From Lentilactobacillus raoultii (GTDB taxonomy: Bacteria > Bacillota > Bacilli > Lactobacillales > Lactobacillaceae), in assembly GCF_900411375.1 (NCBI RefSeq), contig NZ_LS422992.1:1-64000 (forward strand): a stretch of DNA of 64,000 bases. The letters run 5' to 3'. Both the position numbers and the translations under genes were made by a program. Below, piece after piece: positions 15,614 to 25,002 of this stretch. How positions within the stretch are numbered: position 1 is the stretch's first letter; each line of letters opens with the position of its first letter. The notes below the pieces were generated by a model, which saw only the letters and a list, made by a program, of their open reading frames with translations, was not told the origin of the DNA and searched no databases.

Positions 15614-18130
15614 ATGGAAGATTCAAAAAAGATTAATTATAGTTTACATACCGTGTATCAAACGGGCTTGGCAATAACCGGTGTTATGCTGTTTAGTTTT
15701 TCATTGGGGATGGTACAGCCTAATTCTGTCAAAGGAGCTTCTTCTTCACAGATCGCCAGCTCTCTTCAAAAAAGTAGTAGTGCTTCGACCAAGGATGTAA
15801 ATAGTCCAGTCTCGACAATAAATTCAGGGGATTTGGATCAGGCTGATTCTCAGAACTCTTTAGATTCTAATTTATCAACGGATAAAAATAAGCCTACCGT
15901 AACAGAAAATAATAATTGGCTCCATTTTTCTTTTACTTTTGATCGAAAAGATGGGACTGATACCCCCTTTATTAAAAAAGGTGATCAATTTAAAGTTCAA
16001 TTCAGCGATATAAGTGGGATTCAATTTAGTGATTTTCGGTACACTGCTTCAGAGGTTGAACCGCCAACAGTTGACCTAAGTGGATTATTCGATTTTAAGA
16101 AAGAGGGTAATACTTTAACGGTCACAGCGACTCAGGATATGAAGGCCGTCAAACGGGTAGTGTTGGGACTAGATGGCAGAACCCAATCAACTTCTACTGA
16201 CAATGCAGTGACCGCAACAAGTTCGTTTGATGGTCAAATGGTTAAAACTAACCCTCAAAACTATTATTTTAAAAATAGTAAGTCTTCTAATAATCCAGTT
16301 GCCCAAAATACTGACATTGCGATTTTTGGACACTATACTGGTGGTGCATTACACTCCACACGTGATAATAACCCTAGCTATTCTGATAATTTTTGGGCAA
16401 ATGATTCAGGCAATAAGCTTTATTTTTGGCATAGTCAAAACGCAATGGTTGCCTATGCACAACTTTCTTTGCCCTATGATAATAAAATTCGCCCTACTAA
16501 AGTTAAAGACTGGAAAATTGAATTAGTAAATGATCAAAAACACGAATTATTAAGTAGAAATGCACGGGTTGAAATTGCACCGAATGATAAGCCAAACGAT
16601 TATCCATTTGACATGATGGGATCTGGTAATCACCCGAACTACACTTATCAGTTGATTCAGGACGCAGATGGGAAATCGCTTGATTTTAGTTCTTCTAATC
16701 TTCCTCCAAGAAATGGCAACTCACCTTCAGATCCTCAACCTACAATTAACATTACTTTTTACATTGATACTGAAAAGGATCCGCAGACTGGTCCAAGCGA
16801 TACAATTCATTTAAGAACCTCATGTTTAACTGATAGAGGATCAATTGAGCCAAAAGACTATACATTATCTTACATTCCAAATGGACAATATGGGTTTTCA
16901 CCATTATTCACTGCGAAAGATGATCAAGTTGATCTATCAACAGCTGTAGGTAAAAGCTTTCCTGGCACTTTAAATGATTTACTGAAAATGGATTCCAATA
17001 CCATAAAGAATGATTTTGTTAAGGCTGGAAGCGCCGGGGATTATGACGATCCAGATGGAAGTAATTATAGTTACAAAATAGTGAGTGTCGAGCCGTCCAC
17101 TAGTGGTACTTCGTCTGTTTACGAAAAGAAGAATGGTAATTCGTACAATGTCGAAATTGAAGCGACTAAAAATTCTGGTGGTGAGTATAGCAGAGGAAAT
17201 ACAATTTTAAGAAATGCGACGTTGACGTTTACTGGTAGTAGTTCCGGTGGCGGTGGCAGCACCCCGGTTACCCCGGTCAATCCAGTCAACCCGGTAACGC
17301 CTGATACACCATCTAGTTCAAGCTCGAGTTCAAGTTCCAGCACCAGTTCTAGTTCGAGCTCATCAGTTGCTTCATCGTCCTCAAGTGTGTCAACACCTAG
17401 TGAACCTTCTGAACGACCGACGTTTCCGGATTACGTTGCCAAGAAAGGGATGGCTGTTTACTCACTTAAGAAGATCGGTCTTTACAGCAGGAAAAACTTC
17501 TCGACAAAGGCTCGCAAAGCTTGGTATTCACGCAAGCCACGAGTTTATCGGCCAATGTTTGTTGTTACCGGCTATGCCCGTTCCTCGGTTGGTCACTTAC
17601 GCTACAAAGTCCGTGACGTCAACCACCTGACCAAGAACCGCAACAAGAAGGGCTATATTACCGCCAACTGGAAGTACGTTCGCCCTGTTTATTATGCGAA
17701 GAAGCACTCAACAGTCACCATGATTAATCCACGCGGGGTTAACGCATATAAAAAGGTTAATTTGACCAACGAAGTGAAGCACTACAAACAGGGAACTGTT
17801 CTAAAAGTTGCCAAAGCTGTGCACTATCATTTAACGACGCGTTATATTTTGCCAAATGGTCGATACATTACAGCAAATCGAAAGTTGGTTAAGATGGGCC
17901 GCCACCATTTTCCAAAGTATGTTCGAGCTCGGAGTGCCCTTAACCGTTATAGCGACGTCAACCTTAACAAACGGAATCATCATTACTCTAAACGCAGTCA
18001 CAAATTATTTAAAGTTTATGGGTTTGATTACTCACACGCTAACAGCGTTTCTGATTTGGGTGCTTTGCGTTATCGGGTTGCCCATGGTTACATTTCTGGG
18101 AATTCTCGACTGGTTAGAGTCATTCGGTAA
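15614..18130 (+). CDS. Secreted surface protein: Ser linker plus three DUF5776 repeats
   Basis: An 838-aa exported protein. A long signal peptide (hydrophobic LAITGVMLFSFSLGM about residues 20-34, cleavage near KGA-SSS) is followed by a Ser/Thr/Asn-rich region to about 90. A large unrecognised domain (about 95-545) contains many Asp/Asn/Tyr residues. A GGGGS-(TPVNPV)n-polySer linker spans about 548-597. The C-terminal 240 residues are very basic and hold three degenerate repeats rich in Tyr/Lys/Arg/His (near 605-690, 698-765, 770-838), matching DUF5776 units of lactobacilli. There is no LPXTG; the basic repeats probably bind the cell wall. The N-terminal domain may be a ligand-binding or adhesive head. 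It is single-gene with its own promoter and terminator. Confidence 0.8.
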   Translation: MEDSKKINYSLHTVYQTGLAITGVMLFSFSLGMVQPNSVKGASSSQIASSLQKSSSASTKDVNSPVSTINSGDLDQADSQNSLDSNLSTDKNKPTVTENNNWLHFSFTFDRKDGTDTPFIKKGDQFKVQFSDISGIQFSDFRYTASEVEPPTVDLSGLFDFKKEGNTLTVTATQDMKAVKRVVLGLDGRTQSTSTDNAVTATSSFDGQMVKTNPQNYYFKNSKSSNNPVAQNTDIAIFGHYTGGALHSTRDNNPSYSDNFWANDSGNKLYFWHSQNAMVAYAQLSLPYDNKIRPTKVKDWKIELVNDQKHELLSRNARVEIAPNDKPNDYPFDMMGSGNHPNYTYQLIQDADGKSLDFSSSNLPPRNGNSPSDPQPTINITFYIDTEKDPQTGPSDTIHLRTSCLTDRGSIEPKDYTLSYIPNGQYGFSPLFTAKDDQVDLSTAVGKSFPGTLNDLLKMDSNTIKNDFVKAGSAGDYDDPDGSNYSYKIVSVEPSTSGTSSVYEKKNGNSYNVEIEATKNSGGEYSRGNTILRNATLTFTGSSSGGGGSTPVTPVNPVNPVTPDTPSSSSSSSSSSTSSSSSSSVASSSSSVSTPSEPSERPTFPDYVAKKGMAVYSLKKIGLYSRKNFSTKARKAWYSRKPRVYRPMFVVTGYARSSVGHLRYKVRDVNHLTKNRNKKGYITANWKYVRPVYYAKKHSTVTMINPRGVNAYKKVNLTNEVKHYKQGTVLKVAKAVHYHLTTRYILPNGRYITANRKLVKMGRHHFPKYVRARSALNRYSDVNLNKRNHHYSKRSHKLFKVYGFDYSHANSVSDLGALRYRVAHGYISGNSRLVRVIR

Positions 18131-18158
18131 GTGTTTGAATAATTAAATTTAGGATAGC

Positions 18159-18201
18159 AAAGCACGTCAACGATTTTTTGGAATCGTTGACGTGCTTTTT
18201 G
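18159..18201. terminator. Bidirectional terminator after the surface protein
   Basis: AAAGCACGTCAACGAT (18159-18174) is perfectly complementary to 18183-18198 and is flanked by A and T tracts, between convergent genes. Confidence 0.9.
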
Positions 18202-18249
18202 CAAATTGTTCAGGATTACTTTTTCGCTTTTCTTGAGTCAATACCGCTA

Positions 18250-19434
18250 TTATCTAAACAAATAATCCAACGTTGCCGCTCCGGCAGCCTTTGCCGCAAT
18301 CAGTAAGCAGCGTTCGTCCATCATAAAGTTGGGGCTGTGGTGGGGATGAGTTTGACCATCGTTGATATCACACCCGACATACAGAAAGACGCTTGGCCGT
18401 TTCAGTGCAAAATAAGCAAAATCTTCCGAAGGATCCTGAGCACCAAAGTCGGTCACCTGGGTGATTTCTGGGATCTTGGCTGATTTAATGGCATCCACGG
18501 TTTGCGTGGTGAAGCTCGGATCATTGTAGAGGACCGGCGTGTCGGTAATCAGTTGATAATCGGCCTTAACACCAAAGGTTGTTTCAATGCCTTTAATGAT
18601 TTGTTTGATTTGCTGGTGAATGACTTTTCGGGTGCTTTCTTTCATAATTCGAATATCGCCCTTGAGTGTGACGGCTTCCTTAATGACGTTGTAGGTGCCA
18701 GCCCCGTCAAAGGAGCCGACGGTGATGCTGGCATGATCTGCCGGTTCGATTCGACGTGACACAATCGTTTGGAGTGCTGTGACAAAATAACTGCCAGCCA
18801 CAATTGCATCGTTGGACAGTTGCGGCATGGAAGCATGACCGCCCTTTCCCGTGAAGGTGACGGTAAAATTTGATCGGCCAGTTTGGCTGTTACCCAGATG
18901 ATAGCCGATAGCACCAAGCGGCATGGTTGACATCACGTGAATCCCAATGACGTTGTCCACGTTATCCAGGGCGCCATCTTCAATCATTGATTTGGCCCCA
19001 CCGGGATAGACTTCTTCTGCTGGCTGGTGAATGATCCGGACAGATCCTTTAAGCTGATCTTTAAGTGCAATTAGATTTTTGGCCAGCACCATCATATAGG
19101 CAGTGTGACCATCATGACCACAAGCATGCATCACGCCTGGATTTTGCGATTTAAATGGCAAATTGTTATCTTCTTGAATGGCCAGTGCATCAAAATCGGC
19201 TCGTAAAGCCAATTTTGGACCGGGATGACCACTATCGATATCGACCAGAATCCCATACCCATCGCCGCAATCACGGACTGGGTAGTTTAGATTTTGATAG
19301 AATCTTTTGATGTAGGCGTGGGTTTCCTTCTCTTTAAAAGAGACTTCCGGATGTTCGTGAAGGTGACGCCGAATCTGAATCATTTCATCTTCGGATTGAG
19401 AGAGGCGCTGCATTAATTCCTGTTCTAAAGTCAT
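18250..19434 (-). CDS. M20 family amidohydrolase (N-acyl amino acid/hippurate type)
   Basis: A 394-aa cytoplasmic metallohydrolase. It shows RRHLHEHPEVSFKE near residues 22-35, the metal-binding LRADFDALAIQED and MHACGHDGHTAYMM near 77-117, HQPAEEVYPGGAKSMIEDGAL near 135-155, and the GKGGHASMP dimerisation signature near 196-204. It would release a free amino acid from an N-acyl or small amide conjugate. AGGAGG precedes ATG 19434. It lies 18 nt downstream of a split ThrE-type exporter and probably shares its transcript, which suggests release and export of an amino acid. Confidence 0.88.
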   Translation of the reverse strand: MTLEQELMQRLSQSEDEMIQIRRHLHEHPEVSFKEKETHAYIKRFYQNLNYPVRDCGDGYGILVDIDSGHPGPKLALRADFDALAIQEDNNLPFKSQNPGVMHACGHDGHTAYMMVLAKNLIALKDQLKGSVRIIHQPAEEVYPGGAKSMIEDGALDNVDNVIGIHVMSTMPLGAIGYHLGNSQTGRSNFTVTFTGKGGHASMPQLSNDAIVAGSYFVTALQTIVSRRIEPADHASITVGSFDGAGTYNVIKEAVTLKGDIRIMKESTRKVIHQQIKQIIKGIETTFGVKADYQLITDTPVLYNDPSFTTQTVDAIKSAKIPEITQVTDFGAQDPSEDFAYFALKRPSVFLYVGCDINDGQTHPHHSPNFMMDERCLLIAAKAAGAATLDYLFR

Positions 19435-19452
19435 GTTGTTCCTCCTGATAGG

Positions 19453-19914
19453 TTAATTTGATCGTTGCTGAGCTTGGATCAGTTTGATTAATAAGGGTTT
19501 AATTCGATAAAAGATCACTTCTGCGACCACAAAGCCAACGGCCAAGGCAATCGCAATTGTCAGTGTGTTAAATAAGTAGGTGGTAGTTTGGGATTCCCGC
19601 CCTAAAGTGAAACTACGCATCCCTAAGTATAGAATTCCCCCTGGCACCAATGACACCAAGCTGGGAACGTAGATGATATTCACGGGAACCTTGAATAGGA
19701 CGGCTGAAATGTTTCCCAAGATGCCAATAACGATGGCCGCAAAAAAATTGGGCAAAATTAACCCGTGATCAACTTGCAGTACCAAGTAGTAAACGGTCCA
19801 AGCAACTGAACCAGTGATGCCAGCGGGTAACAGTGAGCGTCTGGGAATGTTGGTGATGAGGCCAAAGCCGACGGTTGAAGCTAAACTCACCACAAATTCA
19901 ATTAAGACTCTCAT
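19453..19914 (-). CDS. ThrE-type exporter, C-terminal subunit (DUF3815)
   Basis: A 153-aa membrane protein with about four to five helices, equivalent to the C-terminal half of actinobacterial ThrE. It has GFGLITNIPRRSLLPAGITGSVAW near residues 17-40 and the conserved PSLVSLVPGGILYLGMRSF near 83-101. It overlaps the end of the upstream DUF1212 subunit by 4 nt, so the two are translated together. Together the pair should export threonine, serine or similar amino acids by proton-motive force. A homologous pair is at 43060-44352. Confidence 0.85.
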   Translation of the reverse strand: MRVLIEFVVSLASTVGFGLITNIPRRSLLPAGITGSVAWTVYYLVLQVDHGLILPNFFAAIVIGILGNISAVLFKVPVNIIYVPSLVSLVPGGILYLGMRSFTLGRESQTTTYLFNTLTIAIALAVGFVVAEVIFYRIKPLLIKLIQAQQRSN

Positions 19915-20696
19915 ATTGGCCCACCTCCCAGCCAGCCAAATAAGAGCTGAGACAGTGAAGTGCCAATGACCACACCGGCACCAATTGAGCCGGCGATGAT
20001 CACGGCGTCAACGGCTCGAACGACGCCAGAAATGGTGTTGCGATCAATAATTTCACGAAACGAATTGGTAATCGCCACGCCGGGCACCAATGGCATCAAC
20101 GCACTAACGATCATATTGCCGGCACTGCTGCCAAGTCCCGATAATTGAAGAAACGCTGCTAAAAAGCCGACGACAAAGCCACCGCAGCCTGCTGCGACGT
20201 ATGGCGTCTTAATGTGTTGACTGGCCAATACCGAAGCCAAATAGCCAAAAATGCCGATAAAAAAAGCATACCCCAAGTCTAACCAGGTTGCTTTGAATAG
20301 CAACATGGGGGCTACCGAAACAAAACCGGCGCCGATAATTTTTAACGGCCAATTGAAATCAATCACCTTTCGATTAATTTTATCTACAGCTTTTTTTAAC
20401 TCGTTAAAGCTGATTTGGCCACGTACAAATTTTCGGGAAACGGTATTAATTTCGTCAACCTTTTGTAAATTCCAATCCCCTAATCGGACTTTCACCAAGT
20501 GGGTGCGGGATTGGTTATTGGTGCCGACAAACAGTGCGGTGATTGTAGCATGACAAGCGATATCGTAGTGGGCCGCCTGACCAATGTATTCAACCGTACT
20601 TTCCACCCGGGAAGTTTCGGCACCACTGGTTAGCAAGATTTTACCCACTTTACCACAAAGTGAAATGAGTTCGTCTTCAGTAACTGAATTTTCCAT
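19911..20696 (-). CDS. ThrE-type exporter, N-terminal subunit (DUF1212)
   Basis: A 261-aa protein. The soluble N-terminal region carries LTSGAETSRVESTVEYIG near residues 21-38, a DUF1212 hallmark, and about five membrane helices follow, with MIVSALMPLVPGVAITNSFREII near 197-219. The longest frame starts at a TTG (20717), but that codon overlaps the ribosome site; TTGAGG lies about 9 nt before ATG 20696, giving MENSVTEDEL. Forms an exporter with the DUF3815 subunit; the downstream amidohydrolase suggests the cargo may be the amino acid it releases. A TATAAT box lies at 20738-20733 on the minus strand. Confidence 0.85.
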   Translation of the reverse strand: MENSVTEDELISLCGKVGKILLTSGAETSRVESTVEYIGQAAHYDIACHATITALFVGTNNQSRTHLVKVRLGDWNLQKVDEINTVSRKFVRGQISFNELKKAVDKINRKVIDFNWPLKIIGAGFVSVAPMLLFKATWLDLGYAFFIGIFGYLASVLASQHIKTPYVAAGCGGFVVGFLAAFLQLSGLGSSAGNMIVSALMPLVPGVAITNSFREIIDRNTISGVVRAVDAVIIAGSIGAGVVIGTSLSQLLFGWLGGGPI

Positions 20697-20876
20697 TTGT
20701 ATAATCCTCAATCTCAATTAATGTCTATCAGTATTATAGGCGTTAAATGGATTTTTTGGGAACAAAATTTGTGGAAGTCGTTGATGCGTGATCGTGGCAG
20801 TGATAGAAAAATGTTATTAACGTTTGGGGATTTGCCTCAATTTAAGGCCTTTAAGGGTTAATTTGGTCATGATGGC

Positions 20877-20916
20877 CACCTCTCTTGGCGGCATTTTATC
20901 GGTAAAATGAGAGGTT
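20877..20916. other. Bulged inverted repeat upstream of the Met T-box
   Basis: ACCTCT and AGAGGT enclose CATTTTA-TCGG-TAAAATG, a 7-bp perfect inner stem with an eight-base bulge. There is no T tract. The rest of 20740-20989 shows no gene. Confidence 0.4.
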
Positions 20917-20989
20917 ACAGAAATTAATAGTAGCGCGCTATCAACGCCGTTCATTTTGTCGCTAACTTTCAAAAAACTTCTGAATTTGA

Positions 20990-21018
20990 TTGACAATCTG
21001 AATTAACGATGATAAAGT
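20990..21018 (+). promoter_or_regulatory. Promoter of the met operon
   Basis: TTGACA at 20990-20995, a 17-bp spacer and TAAAGT at 21013-21018, just before the T-box leader. Confidence 0.7.
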
Positions 21019-21039
21019 TAGTGACAATTATTAAAGATT

Positions 21040-21390
21040 TATTAGACGTTGACGAGAAGAGTAGCGTTAAAGTGAGTGTAACAGAGAGCCCTGTTTGGTG
21101 AGAGAGGCAACTCACAATAGCGTGAAGATGAGCTCTGAGTCAGATGACCGGTCTAAACGGCTGGGGCATCCGGTAGCAACCGATATATTGCGGGGTATAT
21201 TCAGATGTGTGACTAATACATTGATCGGATTAACGACCTGATTGCTTAATGAGGCCGGATATGTGATCTTTTATTACTTTTATGCGAATGTACCTGCCGA
21301 GGTTGCTATTGTGAAGTAGCAACGAATCAAGGGTGGTAACACGAAAATTCGTCCTGTAGTTGAAATCAACTATGGGGCGAATTTTTTTGG
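21040..21390 (+). promoter_or_regulatory. T-box riboswitch, methionine type
   Basis: The leader carries a T-box core GGGTGGTAACACG at 21331-21343, a variant of the usual GGTGGTACCGCG. A competing intrinsic terminator follows (AAAATTCGTCCTGTAGTTGA pairing with TCAACTATGGGGCGAATTTTT, about 21343-21388). Upstream Stem I includes GCGTGAAGATGAGCTC near 21120, where ATG is the likely specifier codon. Uncharged tRNA-Met would stabilise the antiterminator and turn on metA-metY. The specifier is read by eye, not folded. Confidence 0.85.
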
Positions 21391-21467
21391 TTACAATTCT
21401 TAGGCTGGCTCAGTAGATGGTTTAAAGATGTGAGTGTTGTTTTGGATAATCTTGGGAGTTGATGGTT

Positions 21468-22343
21468 ATGGTAGTAAATGCAGTCAACGGTTTTCTCCAC
21501 GCCGAAAAACAGTGGACCAATCAAAAATTAAATCAACCGGTGTCAATCTTAGTTTTAAATTTAATGCCGACCAGAAAAGAAACTGAATTTCAATTTTTAA
21601 CCGCATTCGATCATTTGGACTCGGATGTTGAAATGACCTTTATGTATCCATATACGCACCATTTTAAGGGAACCTCGCGACAGGCAATTGAAACCGATTA
21701 TGTCTGTTTGAATCAAATTGCGGATCGCTACTATGATGGCTTGATCATTACCGGTTCACCAGTGGAGAAACTGCCGTTTAACCAAGTTGACTATTGGGAT
21801 GAACTTCAGCAAATCGTCCAATGGGGCCATACCCACGTCAAACAGCAGCTGCATGAATGCTGGGCTGCCCAGGCCGGTCTTTACTTGGATTACGGCATTC
21901 AAAAGCGCATACTGCCAAGTAAACTTTTCGGGATTTTCACGGCGGTTAGAGTTGATCATGAATCACCGTTGGCCCGAGGCTTTGGTGCCGGGGGACTTCT
22001 CCGGATGCCACAATCCCGACATACCGAGATTGTGTTAGATGAAAACCACTTGCCTGGCGATCTAAAAGTCATTGCGACAGCCCCGCAGTCCGGGCCGATC
22101 GTACTGTCATCAAACACCTATCAAACAACCTATGTGACTGGGCATCCCGAATACCGGGAAAAGACACTGGCTAATGAATACTACCGGGACCGATCCAAGA
22201 ATTTGCCAATTCAGCTTCCTGTTAATTATTTTAAGGATCCGGTTGCGGGCACCGTGGCCTATTCTTGGCAGGATGCCAGTCAAAAACTTTATGAAAATTG
22301 GACACATTTATTAGCAGATAAGAAAGTAGGAATTTCATTATGA
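21468..22343 (+). CDS. metA: Homoserine O-acetyltransferase, MetA family
   Basis: A 291-aa MetA-family acyltransferase activating homoserine for methionine synthesis. Motifs: [14 protein letters not shown] near residues 23-36, [16 protein letters not shown] near 95-110, the catalytic Cys about 131 in [10 protein letters not shown], and VTGHPEY with the catalytic His near 221. The residue after TGSPV is Glu (about 100); at the matching place Glu marks acetyl-CoA users and Gly (as in E. coli) succinyl-CoA users, so acetyl transfer is predicted. GGGAG at 21454-21458 is 9 nt before ATG 21468. The stop overlaps metY by 4 nt. Confidence 0.92.
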   Translation: MVVNAVNGFLHAEKQWTNQKLNQPVSILVLNLMPTRKETEFQFLTAFDHLDSDVEMTFMYPYTHHFKGTSRQAIETDYVCLNQIADRYYDGLIITGSPVEKLPFNQVDYWDELQQIVQWGHTHVKQQLHECWAAQAGLYLDYGIQKRILPSKLFGIFTAVRVDHESPLARGFGAGGLLRMPQSRHTEIVLDENHLPGDLKVIATAPQSGPIVLSSNTYQTTYVTGHPEYREKTLANEYYRDRSKNLPIQLPVNYFKDPVAGTVAYSWQDASQKLYENWTHLLADKKVGISL

Positions 22344-23659
22344 CAGAAGAAAACAATGAGTTACATTTTGAAACATTACAGGTTCATGCAGGGCAAACCG
22401 TTGACGAAACGGGTTCACGGGCTGTACCGATTTATCAGACGACATCTTATGTGTTTGATAGTCCGGAACAGGCTGCCGGTCGGTTTGGATTGACTGATCC
22501 AGGTAATATTTATACCCGGTTGACCAACCCAACAACCGACGTGGTGGATAAGCGGGTAGCCGCTCTTGAAAACGGGACGGCCGGCGTCACCCTGGCAACC
22601 GGTTCAGCTGCGATTACGGCGGCTATTTTAAACGTTGCCGGTAAGGGGGATGAAATTGTTTCTGCCAGCACCCTTTATGGTGGGACGTTCAATCTCTTTA
22701 ACGTGACACTGCCAAAATTGGGAATTAAAACGCACTTTGTTGATCCGGATGATCCGGCCAACTTTGAAGCACCAATTAATGAGCACACAAAAGCACTTTA
22801 CCTTGAAAGTATTGGTAACCCTGGCATTAATTTGGTTGATTTTGAAGCAGTTGCTGAAATCGCCCATAAACACGGCATCATTTTAATCGTTGATAATACC
22901 TTTGGCACACCGTACCTGGTTCGCCCATTGGATCACGGTGCTGATGTCGTCGTTCACTCAGCCACTAAGTTTATTGGGGGTCACGGCACAACAATGGGCG
23001 GCGTGATTGTCGAAAATGGTAAATTTGATTGGAAGGCTAGCGGCCGTTATCCAGGCTTTACAGAACCCAATGCTCAATATAATGGTTTGGTATTTGCTGA
23101 TCTGGGTGGTGGTGCCTTTACCACCAAGGTACGAGCAGAATCCTTACGTGACCTCGGGGCAACCATCAGTCCATTTAATTCCTTCTTACTGCTCCAAGGA
23201 CTTGAATCCCTATCACTACGGGTTGAACGACACGTGGAGAATACCAAGAAGATTGTTAACTTCCTGCACAATCATCCAAAAGTGGCTTGGATTAACTATC
23301 CAGGCTTACCAGACAGTAAGTACCACACTTTGGCAGAGAAGTACTTCCCAAAGGGGGTTGGCTCAATCTTTACCCTTGGCTTAAAGGGTGGCGAAAAAGC
23401 CGGCAAGCAGTTAATCGAAAATCTAAAACTGTTCTCATTACTGGCTAACGTGGCGGATGCCAAGTCGTTAATTATCCATCCGGCTTCGACAACTCATGCG
23501 CAGTTGAACGAGGAGGAATTGAAAGAAGCGGGCATTACCCCAGATCTGATTCGGGTATCAGTGGGTGTTGAAAATGCAGACGATTTAATTGCTGATCTAA
23601 GCCAGGCACTTGATAAGATTCCGGTTGAAGAAGATCAAAAAGTGGCTGAATCTGACTAA
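22340..23659 (+). CDS. metY: O-acetylhomoserine sulfhydrylase
   Basis: A 439-aa PLP enzyme of the Cys/Met metabolism family. Motifs: [27 protein letters not shown] at the N-terminus, [20 protein letters not shown] near 55-75, [20 protein letters not shown] near 186-205, and the PLP-binding Lys about 210 in [16 protein letters not shown]. The long insertion ([21 protein letters not shown]) is typical of MetY rather than cystathionine enzymes. It makes homocysteine directly from O-acetylhomoserine and sulfide, matching the acetyl-type MetA upstream. A methionine synthase gene is not in the window. Confidence 0.92.
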   Translation: MTEENNELHFETLQVHAGQTVDETGSRAVPIYQTTSYVFDSPEQAAGRFGLTDPGNIYTRLTNPTTDVVDKRVAALENGTAGVTLATGSAAITAAILNVAGKGDEIVSASTLYGGTFNLFNVTLPKLGIKTHFVDPDDPANFEAPINEHTKALYLESIGNPGINLVDFEAVAEIAHKHGIILIVDNTFGTPYLVRPLDHGADVVVHSATKFIGGHGTTMGGVIVENGKFDWKASGRYPGFTEPNAQYNGLVFADLGGGAFTTKVRAESLRDLGATISPFNSFLLLQGLESLSLRVERHVENTKKIVNFLHNHPKVAWINYPGLPDSKYHTLAEKYFPKGVGSIFTLGLKGGEKAGKQLIENLKLFSLLANVADAKSLIIHPASTTHAQLNEEELKEAGITPDLIRVSVGVENADDLIADLSQALDKIPVEEDQKVAESD

Positions 23660-23842
23660 TCATTAATTGAGATTACTTGAATTAAACGCGTAACGGGTGG
23701 TTAAATAGCCACTCGTTATTTTTATACATAATACCATTTTAATATTCAATTATTTCATAGCGGATCGGATTGACTCGGACTCGTTCGCACTGTGGAGACG
23801 TCCAGGGCTTATTGAATAAAATTATCATTTAAATAAAAATAA

Positions 23843-23925
23843 TGAATATTTCAAAAAGGTATTGCATTTTGTCTCACGAAGATGTAATCTATTCACAATT
23901 CATTAATATTCACGAAATGTGAATA
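23843..23925 (+). promoter_or_regulatory. arg promoter with ArgR-like operators
   Basis: TTGCAT (23862-23867), a 17-bp spacer and TAATCT (23885-23890) form the promoter. A perfect repeat TATTCAC-GAAAT-GTGAATA (23907-23925) lies just after the start site. A second ARG-box-like TGAATATTTCA is at 23843-23853 upstream of the -35. ATTCA-type half sites also occur at 23891-23903. Arginine-dependent repression by ArgR is inferred. Confidence 0.75.
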
Positions 23926-23941
23926 ACTCAGAGGCGATTGA

Positions 23942-24970
23942 ATGCAAGCAGCATTAGTTGGCGTAACGGGTTACGCCGGAATGATCCTTTACCAGTTGTT
24001 AAAGGGCCATCCCAATGTTAAAAAAATTCATCTTTATGATCACAAATTAACTGAATCGGCGCCGTTATCGACGGTGGCACCAGTATTTAAATCTGAATCC
24101 AAACCAGTTTTCCCGTACGATCCCCAACAAATTATGACGGATAATGACGTTGTTTTCTTTGCGACGTCAGCGGGGGTCACATCTAAATTGAGTCAACCTT
24201 ATTTGGCAAATGGATTTCCGGTGATTGACCTTTCCGGTGACATGCGGTTAAACGATGCTGGTGATTATCAAAAGTGGTACCACAAGCCGGCAGCACCGGA
24301 AAATTTGATGCGACAAGCGCAATATGGTTTGGCAGAGTTCGAATCTGCAAGAGGACAGACATACGTTGCCAACCCAGGCTGTTATGCCACAGCAACGCTA
24401 TTGGGGCTGGCACCACTGGTTCAACAACATCTAATTGCAGTTGACAGTATTGTGGTTGATGCCAAATCAGGGACTTCCGGTGCTGGCAAGAAGCTATCAA
24501 CGACAACACATTTTACCGAGGCTAATGATAATCTTCAAATTTATAAGCCCAACCAGCATCAGCATATTCCAGAAATCGTTCAAGAGCTCAAAAATTGGGA
24601 TCCAACGATTTCAACGATCCAATTTATGACGACCTTGTTGCCGATTACCCGAGGAATTATGAGCACTATTTATGCTCGTCTTAATCACGGCGTGGATCAG
24701 GCAACAATTTTAAAAGCTTACCATGACACTTATGACGATCAACCCTTTGTTCACGTCACGGATACCGACCTGCCGACAATCAAGCAGGTGATCGGGACTA
24801 ACAATTGTGACATTGGGCTAGCTGTTAATTCACAGACCGGTTTTGTGATGGTGGCCAGCGTGATTGACAACATGTTAAAGGGTGCGGCCGGGCAGGCGGT
24901 TCAAAATTTGAATCAATTATTTAATTATGAGCCAACGGCCGGACTGGATCTTCAGCCAACCTTAATTTAA
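23942..24970 (+). CDS. argC: N-acetyl-gamma-glutamyl-phosphate reductase
   Basis: A 342-aa NADPH-dependent reductase, third step of arginine synthesis from glutamate. It shows the N-terminal binding motif LVGVTGYAGMILYQLL at residues 4-19, the catalytic Cys about 147 in VANPGCYATATLLGL, and SGTSGAGKK near 176-184. It has the full family length. ATG 23942 follows GAGG. First gene of argCJBD. Confidence 0.95.
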   Translation: MQAALVGVTGYAGMILYQLLKGHPNVKKIHLYDHKLTESAPLSTVAPVFKSESKPVFPYDPQQIMTDNDVVFFATSAGVTSKLSQPYLANGFPVIDLSGDMRLNDAGDYQKWYHKPAAPENLMRQAQYGLAEFESARGQTYVANPGCYATATLLGLAPLVQQHLIAVDSIVVDAKSGTSGAGKKLSTTTHFTEANDNLQIYKPNQHQHIPEIVQELKNWDPTISTIQFMTTLLPITRGIMSTIYARLNHGVDQATILKAYHDTYDDQPFVHVTDTDLPTIKQVIGTNNCDIGLAVNSQTGFVMVASVIDNMLKGAAGQAVQNLNQLFNYEPTAGLDLQPTLI

Positions 24971-25002
24971 GTAAAATTAGCATTTGAGAGGAAGCGGTTT
25001 TA

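Noticed and set aside
17119-17343. Minus-strand frame rich in Leu/Glu
   Set aside because: It is the complement of the Ser/Pro linker of the surface protein; repeat codons keep the other frame open.
21040-21390. SAM riboswitch before metA
   Set aside because: A T-box core and terminator are present; no SAM-I junction sequence is seen.
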